This document shows, piece by piece, positions 24,154-34,899 of a stretch of DNA of 64,000 nucleotides (position 1 is the first letter of the stretch; every line of letters begins with the position of its first letter). A program made the translations under genes and the position numbers. The notes beneath the pieces were generated by a model. That model was not told the DNA's origin. It was given only the letters and a program-made list of their open reading frames with translations, and did no database searches. Source of the stretch: Acidobacteriota bacterium. Lineage in GTDB: Bacteria; Acidobacteriota; Blastocatellia; Pyrinomonadales; Pyrinomonadaceae. The stretch covers positions 1 through 64,000 of the forward strand of contig JAKOVX010000128.1 of the NCBI GenBank assembly GCA_029781855.1. The letters are read 5' to 3'.

Positions 24154-26148
24154 TCAGGGCGAAGCGGCCGCGTCGTTTTGACCGTTTAAGATCGTCAACA
24201 CATCGGCCAATTCGCTTGTAATACGCATTCGTGGAAGCGAGTTGAGAAAGTCGCGGCCGTAGCCCTTTGTTCGAAGACGCGGGTCGAGAATTGCAATGAC
24301 GCCTCGGTCGGAACTGCTGCGGATGAGGCGGCCGATGCCCTGTTTGAGCGAGATGACCGCCTGCGGCACGCTGTAGTCGAAGAACGACCTGCCGCCGTTT
24401 TCGTCGATGAATTTCGCACGCGCCGCGACGATCGGGTCAGTCGGGACAGCGAATGGCAGCTTATCGATAATGACGCACGAGAGCTGCTCTCCCTGAACGT
24501 CGACGCCCTGCCAGAAACTCGCCGTGGCGAAGAGAACAGCGTTCGAGGTGCCGCGAAAACGTTCGAGCAGGCCCGTCTTCGACATACCTCCCTGCACGAA
24601 ACACGGATAGCCGATCCGCGACGAAACAAGTTCAAAAAGGGCGTTCATCGACGACGTGCTGGTGCAGAGGACGAACGCTCGTCCCTGGGTTACCTGTAGT
24701 AGTTTGACGATCTCAGCCGCCGCCGCGAAAGTGAAATCCTGCGACCGGGGATCCGGCATCGTCGCCGGAAGATAGACGATCGCCTGATCCTCGTAGTGAA
24801 ACGAAGACCTGGCTACTAGTGTGTTGGTCTTTGCCGAGCTGAGGCCGAGCCTGTCGCGGATGAAGTTGAAACTGCCGTTCGTCGAGAGCGTCGCCGATGT
24901 CAGAATGCAGGTGTCGACCTTTTCAAAGAGCTTGTCTTTCAATAGGTTAGAGACATCCACCGGCGACGCCTGAAGAAAAATGCCGCGTCCGCGTCGCTCA
25001 AGCCAATAGACGAAATTCTGGTCCGCCTGCTTGACGATAAAGTCGAGGTCGAACCGGCACTGCCGGATCCGCCGCGTCACCGAGTCGGCCTCGGGCAGCT
25101 TTTCGGAGTAAATATCGACGTCCGCTTCGAGCCGGGCTAGCGCTTCGTCAAGGACATGATAAGCCTCACCGAGCGGGGATGGGTGTTGATCACCGTTGCG
25201 GCCGCGGGCAGCGAATGCGTCAGGTAGAAGCGGAAAACGACCCTCGTTTCCGCGTGCCTGTGTGAACCGTGCCCAAAATTGCTCGGCAAGCCCAAGTATC
25301 TTGGCGGCGAGTTTGGTCAGGCCGGCAACGGCGATGGCGTCCGAGATCGGAAGGTCCGATGAGTCCTTGGCAAGCTCGTCGATCTGAAAATTCGAGATCT
25401 GGAAGCCAAAATAGTCGGCGGCGATGTCCTCGATCAGATGGGCCTCGTCGAAGATGACCGCACCGTAATCGGGGATGACCTTGCCAAACTGGTTTCCGCG
25501 AACGTTGAGGTCGGCAAAAAACAGGTGATGATTGACGATCACGATATCCGCCGCTTCAGCACGTGCACGCATCCGGGTAATGAAACACGGCTCGAAATCC
25601 GGGCATTTTTGGCCGATGCAGGTTTCGCCTTTTGCGTTGATCCGGCTCCAGAACGACAGGTTCTCCGGTAAATAGGTCAATTCGGCACGGTCGCCGGTCG
25701 CAGTCTCGCGTGACCAGTCGCGGACTTCGTTGAAATAATCTACCTGGTCCAGGCCGTCGAGGATCGGTTGGTTATCGGACTTGTTAATTCGGTAAATGCA
25801 CGCGTAATTCGAGCGACCCTTCATGTAGGAGGCCGAAAATTTCGTTGGCAGTGCCTTTTGAAGGAATGGAATGTCTTTTTCCATCAACTGTTCCTGCAGA
25901 TTCTTGGTGCCGGTCGAGATGATGATGCGTTTCTTGAGTTTGATGGAGGCAGCGATTGCCGGTATCAGGTATGCCAGCGTTTTGCCCGTACCGGTTCCGG
26001 CCTCGACGATCAGATGTTTCTTCGCCTCCAGAGCGACGGCAACCTCGTTCGCCATTCGCACTTGTCCCTCGCGGTACTCGTAGTTCGGATGGAGTTTCGC
26101 GATCAGGCCTTCAGGGCCAAATACTGGGTCGACGTTGTTTTCGGACAT
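24154..26148 (-). CDS. dinG: DinG-type ATP-dependent DNA helicase
   Basis: The 664-residue protein is an XPD-like superfamily 2 helicase: Walker A GTGTGKT at 51-57, DEAH at 234-237, and four cysteines for the Fe-S cluster (Cys117, Cys177, Cys182, Cys188). The C-terminal part has the family motifs FATASFWQGVDV and QGIGRLIRSS. DinG and YoaA resolve R-loops and stalled forks with 5'-3' polarity. There is no N-terminal exonuclease domain, so it is the short form typical of Gram-negative bacteria. Confidence 0.92.
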   Translation of the reverse strand: MSENNVDPVFGPEGLIAKLHPNYEYREGQVRMANEVAVALEAKKHLIVEAGTGTGKTLAYLIPAIAASIKLKKRIIISTGTKNLQEQLMEKDIPFLQKALPTKFSASYMKGRSNYACIYRINKSDNQPILDGLDQVDYFNEVRDWSRETATGDRAELTYLPENLSFWSRINAKGETCIGQKCPDFEPCFITRMRARAEAADIVIVNHHLFFADLNVRGNQFGKVIPDYGAVIFDEAHLIEDIAADYFGFQISNFQIDELAKDSSDLPISDAIAVAGLTKLAAKILGLAEQFWARFTQARGNEGRFPLLPDAFAARGRNGDQHPSPLGEAYHVLDEALARLEADVDIYSEKLPEADSVTRRIRQCRFDLDFIVKQADQNFVYWLERRGRGIFLQASPVDVSNLLKDKLFEKVDTCILTSATLSTNGSFNFIRDRLGLSSAKTNTLVARSSFHYEDQAIVYLPATMPDPRSQDFTFAAAAEIVKLLQVTQGRAFVLCTSTSSMNALFELVSSRIGYPCFVQGGMSKTGLLERFRGTSNAVLFATASFWQGVDVQGEQLSCVIIDKLPFAVPTDPIVAARAKFIDENGGRSFFDYSVPQAVISLKQGIGRLIRSSSDRGVIAILDPRLRTKGYGRDFLNSLPRMRITSELADVLTILNGQNDAAASP

Positions 26149-26371
26149 TTTGCTTGCCGGTCAAAAAGGCTAAATTGATTGACTTTTGTCTACCAAATGA
26201 TTGAAACTCTAGTCTACCAAGACGCAATGGAATGCAAAATGCCGGATGCTGCCCAAACCATTCCAGATACATTTTCGGTACTATCCGAGTCTAGCGGTTT
26301 CGCGTCAGGATTTCGAAATCGAAGTTTAGTTTCTCGGTAAACCACCCAACTATAACGGAGCCAATCAATAA

Positions 26372-29300
26372 ATGTACAAAAATCGCCTCCCTGAGTCGAA
26401 GATCAGGATCTTGCTTTACCTGACCGTCCTCGCGATGGTAACGAGCCTCGTAATGATACCTTTGGCGTTCCAAACGGAAGCGGCTAAAGGGTTGATCGTC
26501 AGAACCGAAAGCCACTCCGCGGAAATTCCAAACTACGACATTCGGACCGATAAATCGGCGTTCGAGAAACTCGCAGCGTTTCGCGAAACGGCCGGCAAAA
26601 GTGCGGTCGAGGTTGCCGACATTCGCGATGAATTTGTCCGCGGCGAAGCGTCGCTCCGGACGAGCGTGCCGACTCTGAAGGTTGATTACAACACCGATAT
26701 CCGTACGCCCGAGGTCATTGGCCCGGATGTTTTGAAAGGCCGGGCGTTTCTGACGATTCCGTCGACGGCGAAACGATCGGATGTTCTTTTGAACTTTTTG
26801 AAGCAGAATGCGGATCTCGTTGGCGTCAACCCTTCACAGGCTGACGGCCTGAAAGTTTTCGCGGATTACACAAATCCCGACGGAAACCTGAGCTTTGTCG
26901 AACTCGATCAGGAGATCAACGGGATTCCGGTCTTCCGCGGAGAGGTTAAGGCCGGATTTACCAAGCGCGGTGAAATGATCCGCGTCATCAATAACCTTGC
27001 GCCGGGGCTCGATACTAGTGCGTTATCGACGGATTTTGCTGACCCCACTGATGCTGTCCGTGCGGCGGCGAAGTACATAAATACCGATGTCTCGAAATTG
27101 ACGCTGGCACGAAACGCACAAGAATCGACGGACCTCAAAGCGGTTTTCGGGACCGGTGATTCGGCAACCACTGCCGAGAAAATGTACTTCCCGACCGAAC
27201 CCGGCGTGGCCGTTCCGGCGTGGCGGGTGCTGATATGGCAGCCGGTGAATGCCTACTACGTGATCGTCGATGCCGCCACAGGCACCATGCTCTGGCGAAA
27301 GGACATCACCGAGGACCAAACGCAGTCAGTGACCTACAGCGTTTACGCCAATCCGAACGCGATGATCAACGTCGCCGACAGCCCGAGCCCGTTCTCGCCC
27401 GGCCCGACGTCACCGAACGGACAGCAGGGCGTCCCGATCGCACGATCATTGATCACCCGGATCGGTAATGAGCCTCCTTACACATTCAATAACCTTGGCT
27501 GGGTTACCGATGGAATTACCGTAACCGACGGGAACGCGGTGCAGGCAGGACTCGACCGGGACGGCACTGACGGTGTCGACACAAACAGTGAAGCATCGAA
27601 CGCCTCACGCAATTTCACTTTCGACTACAACCCTTTCATTCCGGCGAACGGAACCGGCGACGCTCCGCTGCCCGTAACGCAGACATATCCCGGCAGCGTT
27701 TATCAGCAGGGGACCGTGACGCAGCTTTTCTACATTTGCAACTGGTACCACGACGAGCTTTACCGCCTCGGGTTTACCGAAGCCGCCCGCAATTTTCAAA
27801 ATGATAATTTTGGACGCGGCGGCGTTGCAGGCGACCGCGTGCGTGGAGAGGGTCAGGATTCATCAGGCACCAACAATGCAAACTTCTCGACTCCGGCTGA
27901 CGGCGGACGCGGACGTATGCAGATGTACATATGGACCGGGCCGACGCCGGACATCGACGGTAATCTAGATGCCGAGGTCGTGATCCATGAACATACACAC
28001 GGACTCTCGAACCGTCTCCACGGCAACGGCAGCGGCCTTTCGCTGAATATGTCGCGAGGAATGGGCGAAGGCTGGTCCGATTTTTATGCCCAGTCGCTGC
28101 TGAGCGAGCCGAGCGATCCGATCAACGGAATTTACGCGATGGGCGGGTACGATACGTATCTCGGCACCGGCGGATTTATTAACAATTACTATTATGGGAT
28201 CCGCCGTTTCCCGAAAGCGGTCAAAGCGTTCACGGGCGGTCCGAATAACCGGCCGCACAACCCGTTGACCTTCGCCGACGCAGACGCGACCCAATTCAAC
28301 ATCAGCGACGGAGCATATTCTCCCGGGCCGTTCGGGCTATCGAGCAATCCGGATCAGGTCCATAACCTCGGCGAGATCTGGAGCAGCGCGCTTTGGGAAG
28401 TTAGGGCGAAAATGATCACGCGGCTTGGATGGGAAACCGGAAACCGCAAGGTCCTGCAGATCGTCACCGACGGGATGAAGTTGGCTCCGCTCGGACCAAC
28501 ATTCCTGAGCGAACGCGATGCGATATTGGCAGCGGCCGCGGCGAACTCACTGGCACCGGATGCGGCGACTGACGTCGCGGATGTTTGGGCGGGGTTTGCG
28601 ATCCGCGGAATGGGCTTTAGCTCATCGATCCAAAATAACGGCACGGGAGCCGGCGACACCCGCGTGACCGAGGCTTTCGACCTGCCAAATCTGTATCAGT
28701 CGCCAACATTGACGATCGACGATTCCGCAGGCAACAACAACGGTTCGGCGGATCCGGGCGAGGTGTTGACGCTGAATATCCCGCTGTCGAATTCAACCGG
28801 AAACACCGCAACCGGCGTGACCCTGCAGATCGTAGGCGGCGGTTCGGCCAATTACGGAACGATCAATAGCGGTTCGACCGTGTCTCAGGGCGTTAGTTAC
28901 ACCGTGCCGGGAGGTGCTCAATGCGGAAGCGTGATCACCCTGACGCTGAATGTAAATAGCAGTCTCGGCGCCACGAGTTATACCCGAACGATAGTTGTCG
29001 GCCAGCCCACGGTTACGTTCACCGAGAATTTTGACGGTGTTTCGGCACCTGCTATACCGGTGGGATGGACTGCGGCCCCTGTTTCAGGCGGAACGAACTT
29101 TGTTACCACAACGACAACACCGGATGCCGGGGCGAACGCGATATTTGCACTCGATCCGACGTCGGTCGGCGGCGGAACAGATCTTACTTCACCATCAATA
29201 CCGATCACTGCCTCGGCAGCTACCGTGTCATTCAGGCAGAAATATGACACCGAAGGCGGCTGGGACGGCGGGGCCCTGGAGATCAGCATTGGCGGCGGGG

Positions 29301-30430
29301 CCTCTCAGGACATTCTGGCTGCAGGTGGCGTGTTCGTGCAGAACGGCTATAACGGAACGCTTGGAAACGGAACCAATAACCCACTGGCCAACCGCCAGGC
29401 GTGGAACGGTGTTTCGGGCGGCTACATAACAACGATCGTCAGGCTGCCCGCGGCCGCCGCCGGCCAGAACGTTCAGCTGAAATGGCGATTCGGGGCCGAC
29501 GACAACACTGCCGGGACGGGCTGGTGGATCGACACGATCGAAGTCTCAGGCACTTACAGTTGCGCTATCGTCGACAATTTTAGGAAGGTACCATTCGACT
29601 TCGACGGTGACGGCAAGACGGACCTGTCGGTCTTCCGGCCGAACGGGGCGACGGGGTCTGAGTGGTGGTATTTGAAGTCGTCGAACGGTGGGAATTTTGC
29701 GACGCAGTTCGGTACGGCGACTGACAAGTTGGTGGCGGCCGATTATACGGGTGACGGCAAGGCTGATATCGCGTTCTGGCGGCCTTCGACCGGTGAGTGG
29801 TTCGTGCTGAGGAGTGAGGACAGTACGTTCTACGCATTCCCGTTCGGCGCGACCGGAGACGTTCCGGCACCTGCGGATTTTGACGGTGACGGCAAAGCGG
29901 ATGCTGCTGTTTTCCGGCCTTCGACTTCGACGTGGTACATCCAGAACTCGGGCGGTGGGACGACGATACAGGCGTTCGGGGCGGCGGGCGATCAGCCGGT
30001 GGCTGCCGACTACGACGGTGACGGCAAGGCCGACATTGCGATCTTCCGCCCGAACGGAACGACAGGCTCCGAGTGGTGGATCCTGAGGAGCACCGCAGGC
30101 CTGATCGCGATGCAGTTCGGGGCACCGACCGACAAGACCGTGGTCGGCGACTACACCGGCGACGGCAAGGCGGACGTGGCGTTCTGGCGGCCTTCGACCG
30201 GGCAGTGGTATATCCTGAGGAGCGAGGACTCTTCGTTCTACGCGTTTCCGTTCGGATCGGTTGGCGACATTCCTGTTCCCGGAGACTACGACGGCGACGG
30301 CAAGACTGACGCCGCCGTATTCCGTCCGTCAAGCTCGACCTGGTTCGCCCAAGGCTCGACGGCAGGAACGATCATCCAGCAATTCGGCACGACCGGCGAT
30401 GTGCCGGTGCCGAATGCTTACGTTCGTTAA
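26372..30430 (+). CDS. M36 (fungalysin) metallopeptidase with C-terminal FG-GAP repeats, paralog 1
   Basis: The 1352-residue protein has an N-terminal signal (LYLTVLAMVTSLVMIPLAFQ) and a fungalysin/thermolysin propeptide region (FVELDQEINGIPVFRGEVKA). The zinc site is HEHTH at 539-543 with third ligand Glu566 in GMGEGWSDFY. A beta-sandwich region (about 770-1065) follows. Six FG-GAP/VCBS units (about 1070-1352) each contain a Ca-binding-like DxDGDGKxD loop, then an (A/V)FRP(S/N) turn. M36 enzymes are secreted zinc endopeptidases. The FG-GAP part probably forms a propeller for surface binding. Its downstream neighbour is a full-length paralog. Confidence 0.93.
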   Translation: MYKNRLPESKIRILLYLTVLAMVTSLVMIPLAFQTEAAKGLIVRTESHSAEIPNYDIRTDKSAFEKLAAFRETAGKSAVEVADIRDEFVRGEASLRTSVPTLKVDYNTDIRTPEVIGPDVLKGRAFLTIPSTAKRSDVLLNFLKQNADLVGVNPSQADGLKVFADYTNPDGNLSFVELDQEINGIPVFRGEVKAGFTKRGEMIRVINNLAPGLDTSALSTDFADPTDAVRAAAKYINTDVSKLTLARNAQESTDLKAVFGTGDSATTAEKMYFPTEPGVAVPAWRVLIWQPVNAYYVIVDAATGTMLWRKDITEDQTQSVTYSVYANPNAMINVADSPSPFSPGPTSPNGQQGVPIARSLITRIGNEPPYTFNNLGWVTDGITVTDGNAVQAGLDRDGTDGVDTNSEASNASRNFTFDYNPFIPANGTGDAPLPVTQTYPGSVYQQGTVTQLFYICNWYHDELYRLGFTEAARNFQNDNFGRGGVAGDRVRGEGQDSSGTNNANFSTPADGGRGRMQMYIWTGPTPDIDGNLDAEVVIHEHTHGLSNRLHGNGSGLSLNMSRGMGEGWSDFYAQSLLSEPSDPINGIYAMGGYDTYLGTGGFINNYYYGIRRFPKAVKAFTGGPNNRPHNPLTFADADATQFNISDGAYSPGPFGLSSNPDQVHNLGEIWSSALWEVRAKMITRLGWETGNRKVLQIVTDGMKLAPLGPTFLSERDAILAAAAANSLAPDAATDVADVWAGFAIRGMGFSSSIQNNGTGAGDTRVTEAFDLPNLYQSPTLTIDDSAGNNNGSADPGEVLTLNIPLSNSTGNTATGVTLQIVGGGSANYGTINSGSTVSQGVSYTVPGGAQCGSVITLTLNVNSSLGATSYTRTIVVGQPTVTFTENFDGVSAPAIPVGWTAAPVSGGTNFVTTTTTPDAGANAIFALDPTSVGGGTDLTSPSIPITASAATVSFRQKYDTEGGWDGGALEISIGGGASQDILAAGGVFVQNGYNGTLGNGTNNPLANRQAWNGVSGGYITTIVRLPAAAAGQNVQLKWRFGADDNTAGTGWWIDTIEVSGTYSCAIVDNFRKVPFDFDGDGKTDLSVFRPNGATGSEWWYLKSSNGGNFATQFGTATDKLVAADYTGDGKADIAFWRPSTGEWFVLRSEDSTFYAFPFGATGDVPAPADFDGDGKADAAVFRPSTSTWYIQNSGGGTTIQAFGAAGDQPVAADYDGDGKADIAIFRPNGTTGSEWWILRSTAGLIAMQFGAPTDKTVVGDYTGDGKADVAFWRPSTGQWYILRSEDSSFYAFPFGSVGDIPVPGDYDGDGKTDAAVFRPSSSTWFAQGSTAGTIIQQFGTTGDVPVPNAYVR

Positions 30431-30819
30431 TCAGCAGGGCCGGAGGCGTTTGCTTCCGGCCCTATGTTCAAAAGTGAATCGGTACGGTTCGCCAACATCG
30501 CTCAGACTCGCAAACGATGAATTGTGGCGACCGATTTTTCGTACCTGATCCTTCGCTCTTACCAGCGCCATTTTACGCTATCTCGTGTTTGTTCAAGAAA
30601 ATCAGTTTTTAGACGTTTGCGGACTTATTTGTCTTGTATTTCGGTGGACTTTTGGTTATAGTTACCCCTATTCGTGATCCCTTTCATTTCAATTAATCTA
30701 TAAATGGCCGGCAAAAGTCTTGTTTTCAAGGCCAATCTTTAGAGGATTAGGTCCGTCTAGGTTTCTTGAAATGATTCAACCCCGTTCAATTCTTAAAAGG
30801 CTTTCAGGAGGGCTGCTAA
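30431..30819. other. Intergenic region between the M36 paralogs
   Basis: The 389 bases contain a strong hairpin just after the first protease gene (30436-30463) and an AT-rich stretch from 30590 to 30780 that probably holds the promoter of the second gene. CAGGAGGG lies about 9 bases before ATG 30820. No gene is visible. Confidence 0.5.
30436..30463 (+). terminator. Hairpin, probable terminator, after M36 paralog 1
   Basis: AGGGCCGGAGGC (30436-30447) pairs with GCTTCCGGCCCT (30452-30463) around a GTTT loop, with one G-T pair. There is no T tract, so intrinsic termination is uncertain. A very similar hairpin follows the second paralog. Confidence 0.5.
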
Positions 30820-33800
30820 ATGTTACGACGTTTTAGAGGTGAGACTCGTTGGAGTTTACTCGCAACGATATTCGTTCTAGGGCTGGTTACGGCATTGACA
30901 ATTTTGCCGGGCCAGTTCAAATCGGAGGCAGGATCGAAAAAAGGTCTGTTCCCACGAACAGTATCTAATGATCCCGCACTGCCGTATTTTGATATTCGAG
31001 AAAATCAGACCAAGGCAACCGCCGACACGCTGGCGGAGTTTCGACAGAGACTCGGCAAAACCGGTGCGATGGTCGACGACATCCGCGGAGGGTTTGAACG
31101 CGGCGAAAGTGACCTTCGATCCCGCATCCCGACCCTGAAGGTCGAATACAACGGTGACATCCGGATCCCGGAAGTGATCGGGCCCGACGTCCTTCGAGGC
31201 CGAGCATTTCTTACTGGTCCGAGCGGGCGAGCTGGCGACAAGCGAGCCGGCATCCTGCTCAATTTCCTGAAAGAAAACACAAATCTGATCGGAGCAACCG
31301 ATGACCAGATAAACGGCCTCAAGGTCGCTGCCGACTACACCAATCCAGACGGCAACCTGTCATTCGTTGAACTCAATCAGGAGATCAATGGAATTCCGGT
31401 TTTCCGCGGCGAAGTTAAGGCTGGATTCACCCGCAACGGCGAAATGATCCGCGTCATCAACAACTTTGCTCCGGGACTCGACTACAGCAGCCTTTCGACC
31501 GAATTTGGTGATCCGGTTCGGGCACTCAAGATCGCTGCAGGCAATATCAATTACCAACTTAAAGATACGGACACGGTGCCGAATGCTGCTGCATCGACTG
31601 ACCAGAAGATCAGATTTGGAGCTGGTGGCGACTTTGACCATACGGCGGAAAGAATGTACTTCCCGACAGAGCCGGGTGTTGCGGTAGCAGCCTGGAGAAT
31701 CCTGATCTGGGAGCCTGTCAATGCATACTACGTGATCGTTGATGCAGATACGGGAACCGTCTTGTGGCGCAAGAACATCACGAACGACCAGACCCAGTCT
31801 GCGACCTACAATGTTTACTCGGCAACTACCAACCTCGGTAAGGCCCTCGACAGCCCGTCGCCGTACAGTCCGGGCCCGACAGACCCGACCGGCAGCCCGC
31901 AAGCCACTGCTGTGGGCCGCACGAATGTCACTCTCATCGGTAACGAAGGTGCTTTGAGCTTCAACAACCTTGGCTGGATCACCGACGGAACCAACGGAAC
32001 GGACGGCTGGACCGACGGTAACGCGGTTCAGGCCGGTCTGGATATCGACGGCACCAACGGTGTCGATGCACCGCAGAACGGCACCGGACGCGTGTTCAAT
32101 TTCTCGTACACGCCCAGCTTTGTCACCGGCGGTGCTCCGCCTCCGACCGGCACCGAAGGCGGCGACCCGTTAACGGGTGCTGCTTATCGTTCGGGTATCG
32201 TGACCAACCTGTTCTATCTGAACAACCGGTATCACGACGTTCTCTATCAGGTCGGATTCACCGAAGCCGCACGTAACTTCCAGAACGACAACTTCGGCCG
32301 AGGCGGAGTCGCGGCTGACCGCGTTTCTGCAGAAGCTCAGGATTCGTCGGGTACGAACAACGCTAACTTCGCAACGCCGGCCGACGGCGGCCGCGGACGC
32401 ATGCAGATGTATGTGTTCACAAACGGCACCGCCCCGGCTCGCGACGGCTCGCTCGATTCGAACGTTGTCTGGCACGAACATACGCACGGCACGTCGAACC
32501 GCCTGATCGGCAACGGCAGCGGTCTCGGCACCACGCAGGCCGGTGGTATGGGCGAAGGCTGGTCCGATCTCTACGCGTTCCTTTTGGGCTCGAAAACGAC
32601 CGATCCGGTAAATGCCCTTTACTCGACGGGCGGCTATGTGACCTACAAGTGCTGCGGAGCGACCACGTTCACCGGCAACTACTATTACGGCATCCGCCGT
32701 TTCCCGTACGCGCCGAAGTCATTTACCGGCGGACCAGGCAACAAGCCTCATAACCCGTTGACCTTTGCCGATATAGACTCGGCTCAGCTAAATGCCTCGG
32801 ACGGAGCTTTCCCCTGCAGCACCCTGATCGGATGCTCAGGCAGCGCGACCGAAGTACACAACGAAGGCGAGATCTGGGCGGTTACCGGAGTGGAGGTTTG
32901 GGCTCGATTCGTCACCCGCCTCGGTCATGATCCAGGCACCCTCAAGACCCTGCAGATCTACACGGACGGCATGAAGCTCTCCCCGCTCAGCCCGACGTTC
33001 CTGCAGGAACGCGATTCGGTTCTCGCAGCGGCTCAGGCCAGTGCGGTTGCTCCGGATGCGGGTGCAGACGTTGCAGACGTTTGGTATGGATTTGCTCAAC
33101 GCGGTATGGGCTTTACAGCTGCCAATCCTTCCGGAAACACAGTTGTCGAGTCGTTCGACCTACCGAACGCGGTTCTTGGCAGTCCGTTTACGGTCAGTGA
33201 TTCGACTGGTAACAACAATGGTGTTCCCGAGCCGGGCGAGCATGTTCTGCTGAATGTTCCGGTCACGAACAATACCGGAAACACGGTCAACAACGTGACG
33301 GTGACGGTTGACGGTGGAGCTCCGGTCAACTACGGCAGTATCGCGAATGCAGCGACCGTTTCACAGGCTATCCCGTACACGATCTCGGCGGCCGCTCCTT
33401 GCGGAAGCTCGGTTTCGGTTTCGATCGTTGTCAGCAGCGCACTCGGCTCGCAAAACCCGGCACTCCGGACGTTTGTGCTTGGCAGTGCGAATGGCGTCGT
33501 CCAGAACTTCGACGGCGTGACTGCTCCCGCACTACCTGCCGGTTGGACAACGACCCAGGATAGCGGCACGACCATTACGTGGACAACGACCACGACCGGA
33601 CCGAACTCGGCTCCAAACTCGGCGTTCGCCAACGATCCTTCGACGGTGAATATGTCGTCGCTGGTCAGTCCGGCTGTGCCGATCTCATCGGCGGCAGCAC
33701 AGCTGAAGTTCAGGAACAAGTACATTACCGAATCAACCTTTGACGGTATGGTTCTTGAGATCAGCAATCCGGCGGTCAACTCTGGTGCTTTCCAGGACAT

Positions 33801-34899
33801 CATCACCGCCGGCGGCTCATTCGTGAGCGGCGGATACAACGCGACGATCAGCTCAAACTTCTCGAGCCCGATCGCCGGACGTCAGGCATGGTCCGGAACT
33901 TCCGCTGGCGGATACATTGACACCGTTGTCAATCTTCCGGCAAGTGCTAACGGTAACTCTGTTACATTCCGCTGGAGAATGGCTTCGGACAGTTCGGTCT
34001 CCTCGACCGGCGTCAATGTTGATGACGTGCAGATCGTCAGCAGCTTCACTTGTGCTCCGGTCACTTCGGCTAAGGCACCGTTTGACTTCGATGGCGACAA
34101 TAAGACCGATCTTTCGATCTTCCGTCCATCAGTCGGACAATGGTGGTATCAGAGAAGCAGTGACAACGTAGTGCCTGCGTTCACATTCGGAAACAACACT
34201 GACAAGATCGTACCAGCTGATTTCACTGGCGATGGCAAGGCGGACGTTGCGTTCTTCAGGCCGTCGACTGGTTTCTGGTATGTGCTGAGGAGCGAAGACA
34301 GCACGTTCTACGGGTTCCCATTCGGAACAACTGGCGATGTTCCCGCACCGGCAGACTATGACGGTGACGGAAAGGCCGATGCTGCCGTGTTCAGGCCGTC
34401 AGACTCGACCTGGTACATCAGTAAATCCAGCGGTGGAACGACTATCACGCCGTTTGGTACTGCTGGCGATGTTCCGGTCGCGGCTGACTACGATGGCGAC
34501 GGCAAAGCTGACGTCGCGATCTACAGGCCGAGCCTTGGCCAGTGGTGGATCCAGCGGAGCACGGCCGGTTTGACCGCTTTCGCGTTCGGCAGCAGTACCG
34601 ACAAGACCGTTGTGGGCGACTACACCGGCGACGGTAAGGCGGATGTTGCTCTATTCCGTCCGTCGACGGGCCAGTGGTTCGTGCTGAGAAGCGAGGACAA
34701 TTCGTTCTTCGGCTTCACGTTCGGTACAGTCGGCGATGTTCCCGCACCGGGCGATTACGATGGAGACGGGAAGACGGATGCTGGCATATTCAGGCCGTCG
34801 AGTTCAACGTGGTACGTCAATAAGTCGACGGGCGGAACGCTTATACAGGCGTTCGGCACAGCCGGCGACGTCGCGGTCCCGAATGCATACGTTCGCTAA
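30820..34899 (+). CDS. M36 (fungalysin) metallopeptidase with C-terminal FG-GAP repeats, paralog 2
   Basis: The 1359-residue protein is collinear with paralog 1: a hydrophobic N-terminal anchor or signal (WSLLATIFVLGLVTALTILP), the propeptide FVELNQEINGIPVFRGEVKA, zinc site HEHTH at 552-556 with Glu579 in GMGEGWSDLY, and a beta-sandwich. Six FG-GAP units follow from about residue 1087. Small differences, such as an extra cysteine pair in VTYKCCGATTF and FPCSTLIGCSGS, suggest adaptation. Its codons are less GC-extreme than those of paralog 1. The two enzymes probably degrade extracellular protein. A separate promoter region suggests independent regulation. Confidence 0.93.
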   Translation: MLRRFRGETRWSLLATIFVLGLVTALTILPGQFKSEAGSKKGLFPRTVSNDPALPYFDIRENQTKATADTLAEFRQRLGKTGAMVDDIRGGFERGESDLRSRIPTLKVEYNGDIRIPEVIGPDVLRGRAFLTGPSGRAGDKRAGILLNFLKENTNLIGATDDQINGLKVAADYTNPDGNLSFVELNQEINGIPVFRGEVKAGFTRNGEMIRVINNFAPGLDYSSLSTEFGDPVRALKIAAGNINYQLKDTDTVPNAAASTDQKIRFGAGGDFDHTAERMYFPTEPGVAVAAWRILIWEPVNAYYVIVDADTGTVLWRKNITNDQTQSATYNVYSATTNLGKALDSPSPYSPGPTDPTGSPQATAVGRTNVTLIGNEGALSFNNLGWITDGTNGTDGWTDGNAVQAGLDIDGTNGVDAPQNGTGRVFNFSYTPSFVTGGAPPPTGTEGGDPLTGAAYRSGIVTNLFYLNNRYHDVLYQVGFTEAARNFQNDNFGRGGVAADRVSAEAQDSSGTNNANFATPADGGRGRMQMYVFTNGTAPARDGSLDSNVVWHEHTHGTSNRLIGNGSGLGTTQAGGMGEGWSDLYAFLLGSKTTDPVNALYSTGGYVTYKCCGATTFTGNYYYGIRRFPYAPKSFTGGPGNKPHNPLTFADIDSAQLNASDGAFPCSTLIGCSGSATEVHNEGEIWAVTGVEVWARFVTRLGHDPGTLKTLQIYTDGMKLSPLSPTFLQERDSVLAAAQASAVAPDAGADVADVWYGFAQRGMGFTAANPSGNTVVESFDLPNAVLGSPFTVSDSTGNNNGVPEPGEHVLLNVPVTNNTGNTVNNVTVTVDGGAPVNYGSIANAATVSQAIPYTISAAAPCGSSVSVSIVVSSALGSQNPALRTFVLGSANGVVQNFDGVTAPALPAGWTTTQDSGTTITWTTTTTGPNSAPNSAFANDPSTVNMSSLVSPAVPISSAAAQLKFRNKYITESTFDGMVLEISNPAVNSGAFQDIITAGGSFVSGGYNATISSNFSSPIAGRQAWSGTSAGGYIDTVVNLPASANGNSVTFRWRMASDSSVSSTGVNVDDVQIVSSFTCAPVTSAKAPFDFDGDNKTDLSIFRPSVGQWWYQRSSDNVVPAFTFGNNTDKIVPADFTGDGKADVAFFRPSTGFWYVLRSEDSTFYGFPFGTTGDVPAPADYDGDGKADAAVFRPSDSTWYISKSSGGTTITPFGTAGDVPVAADYDGDGKADVAIYRPSLGQWWIQRSTAGLTAFAFGSSTDKTVVGDYTGDGKADVALFRPSTGQWFVLRSEDNSFFGFTFGTVGDVPAPGDYDGDGKTDAGIFRPSSSTWYVNKSTGGTLIQAFGTAGDVAVPNAYVR

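Noticed and set aside
29580..30430. Regularly repeated DNA at the 3' ends of the protease genes, considered as tandem repeats or a CRISPR array
   Set aside because: The period follows FG-GAP protein units, the frame is open throughout, and there are no uniform spacers.
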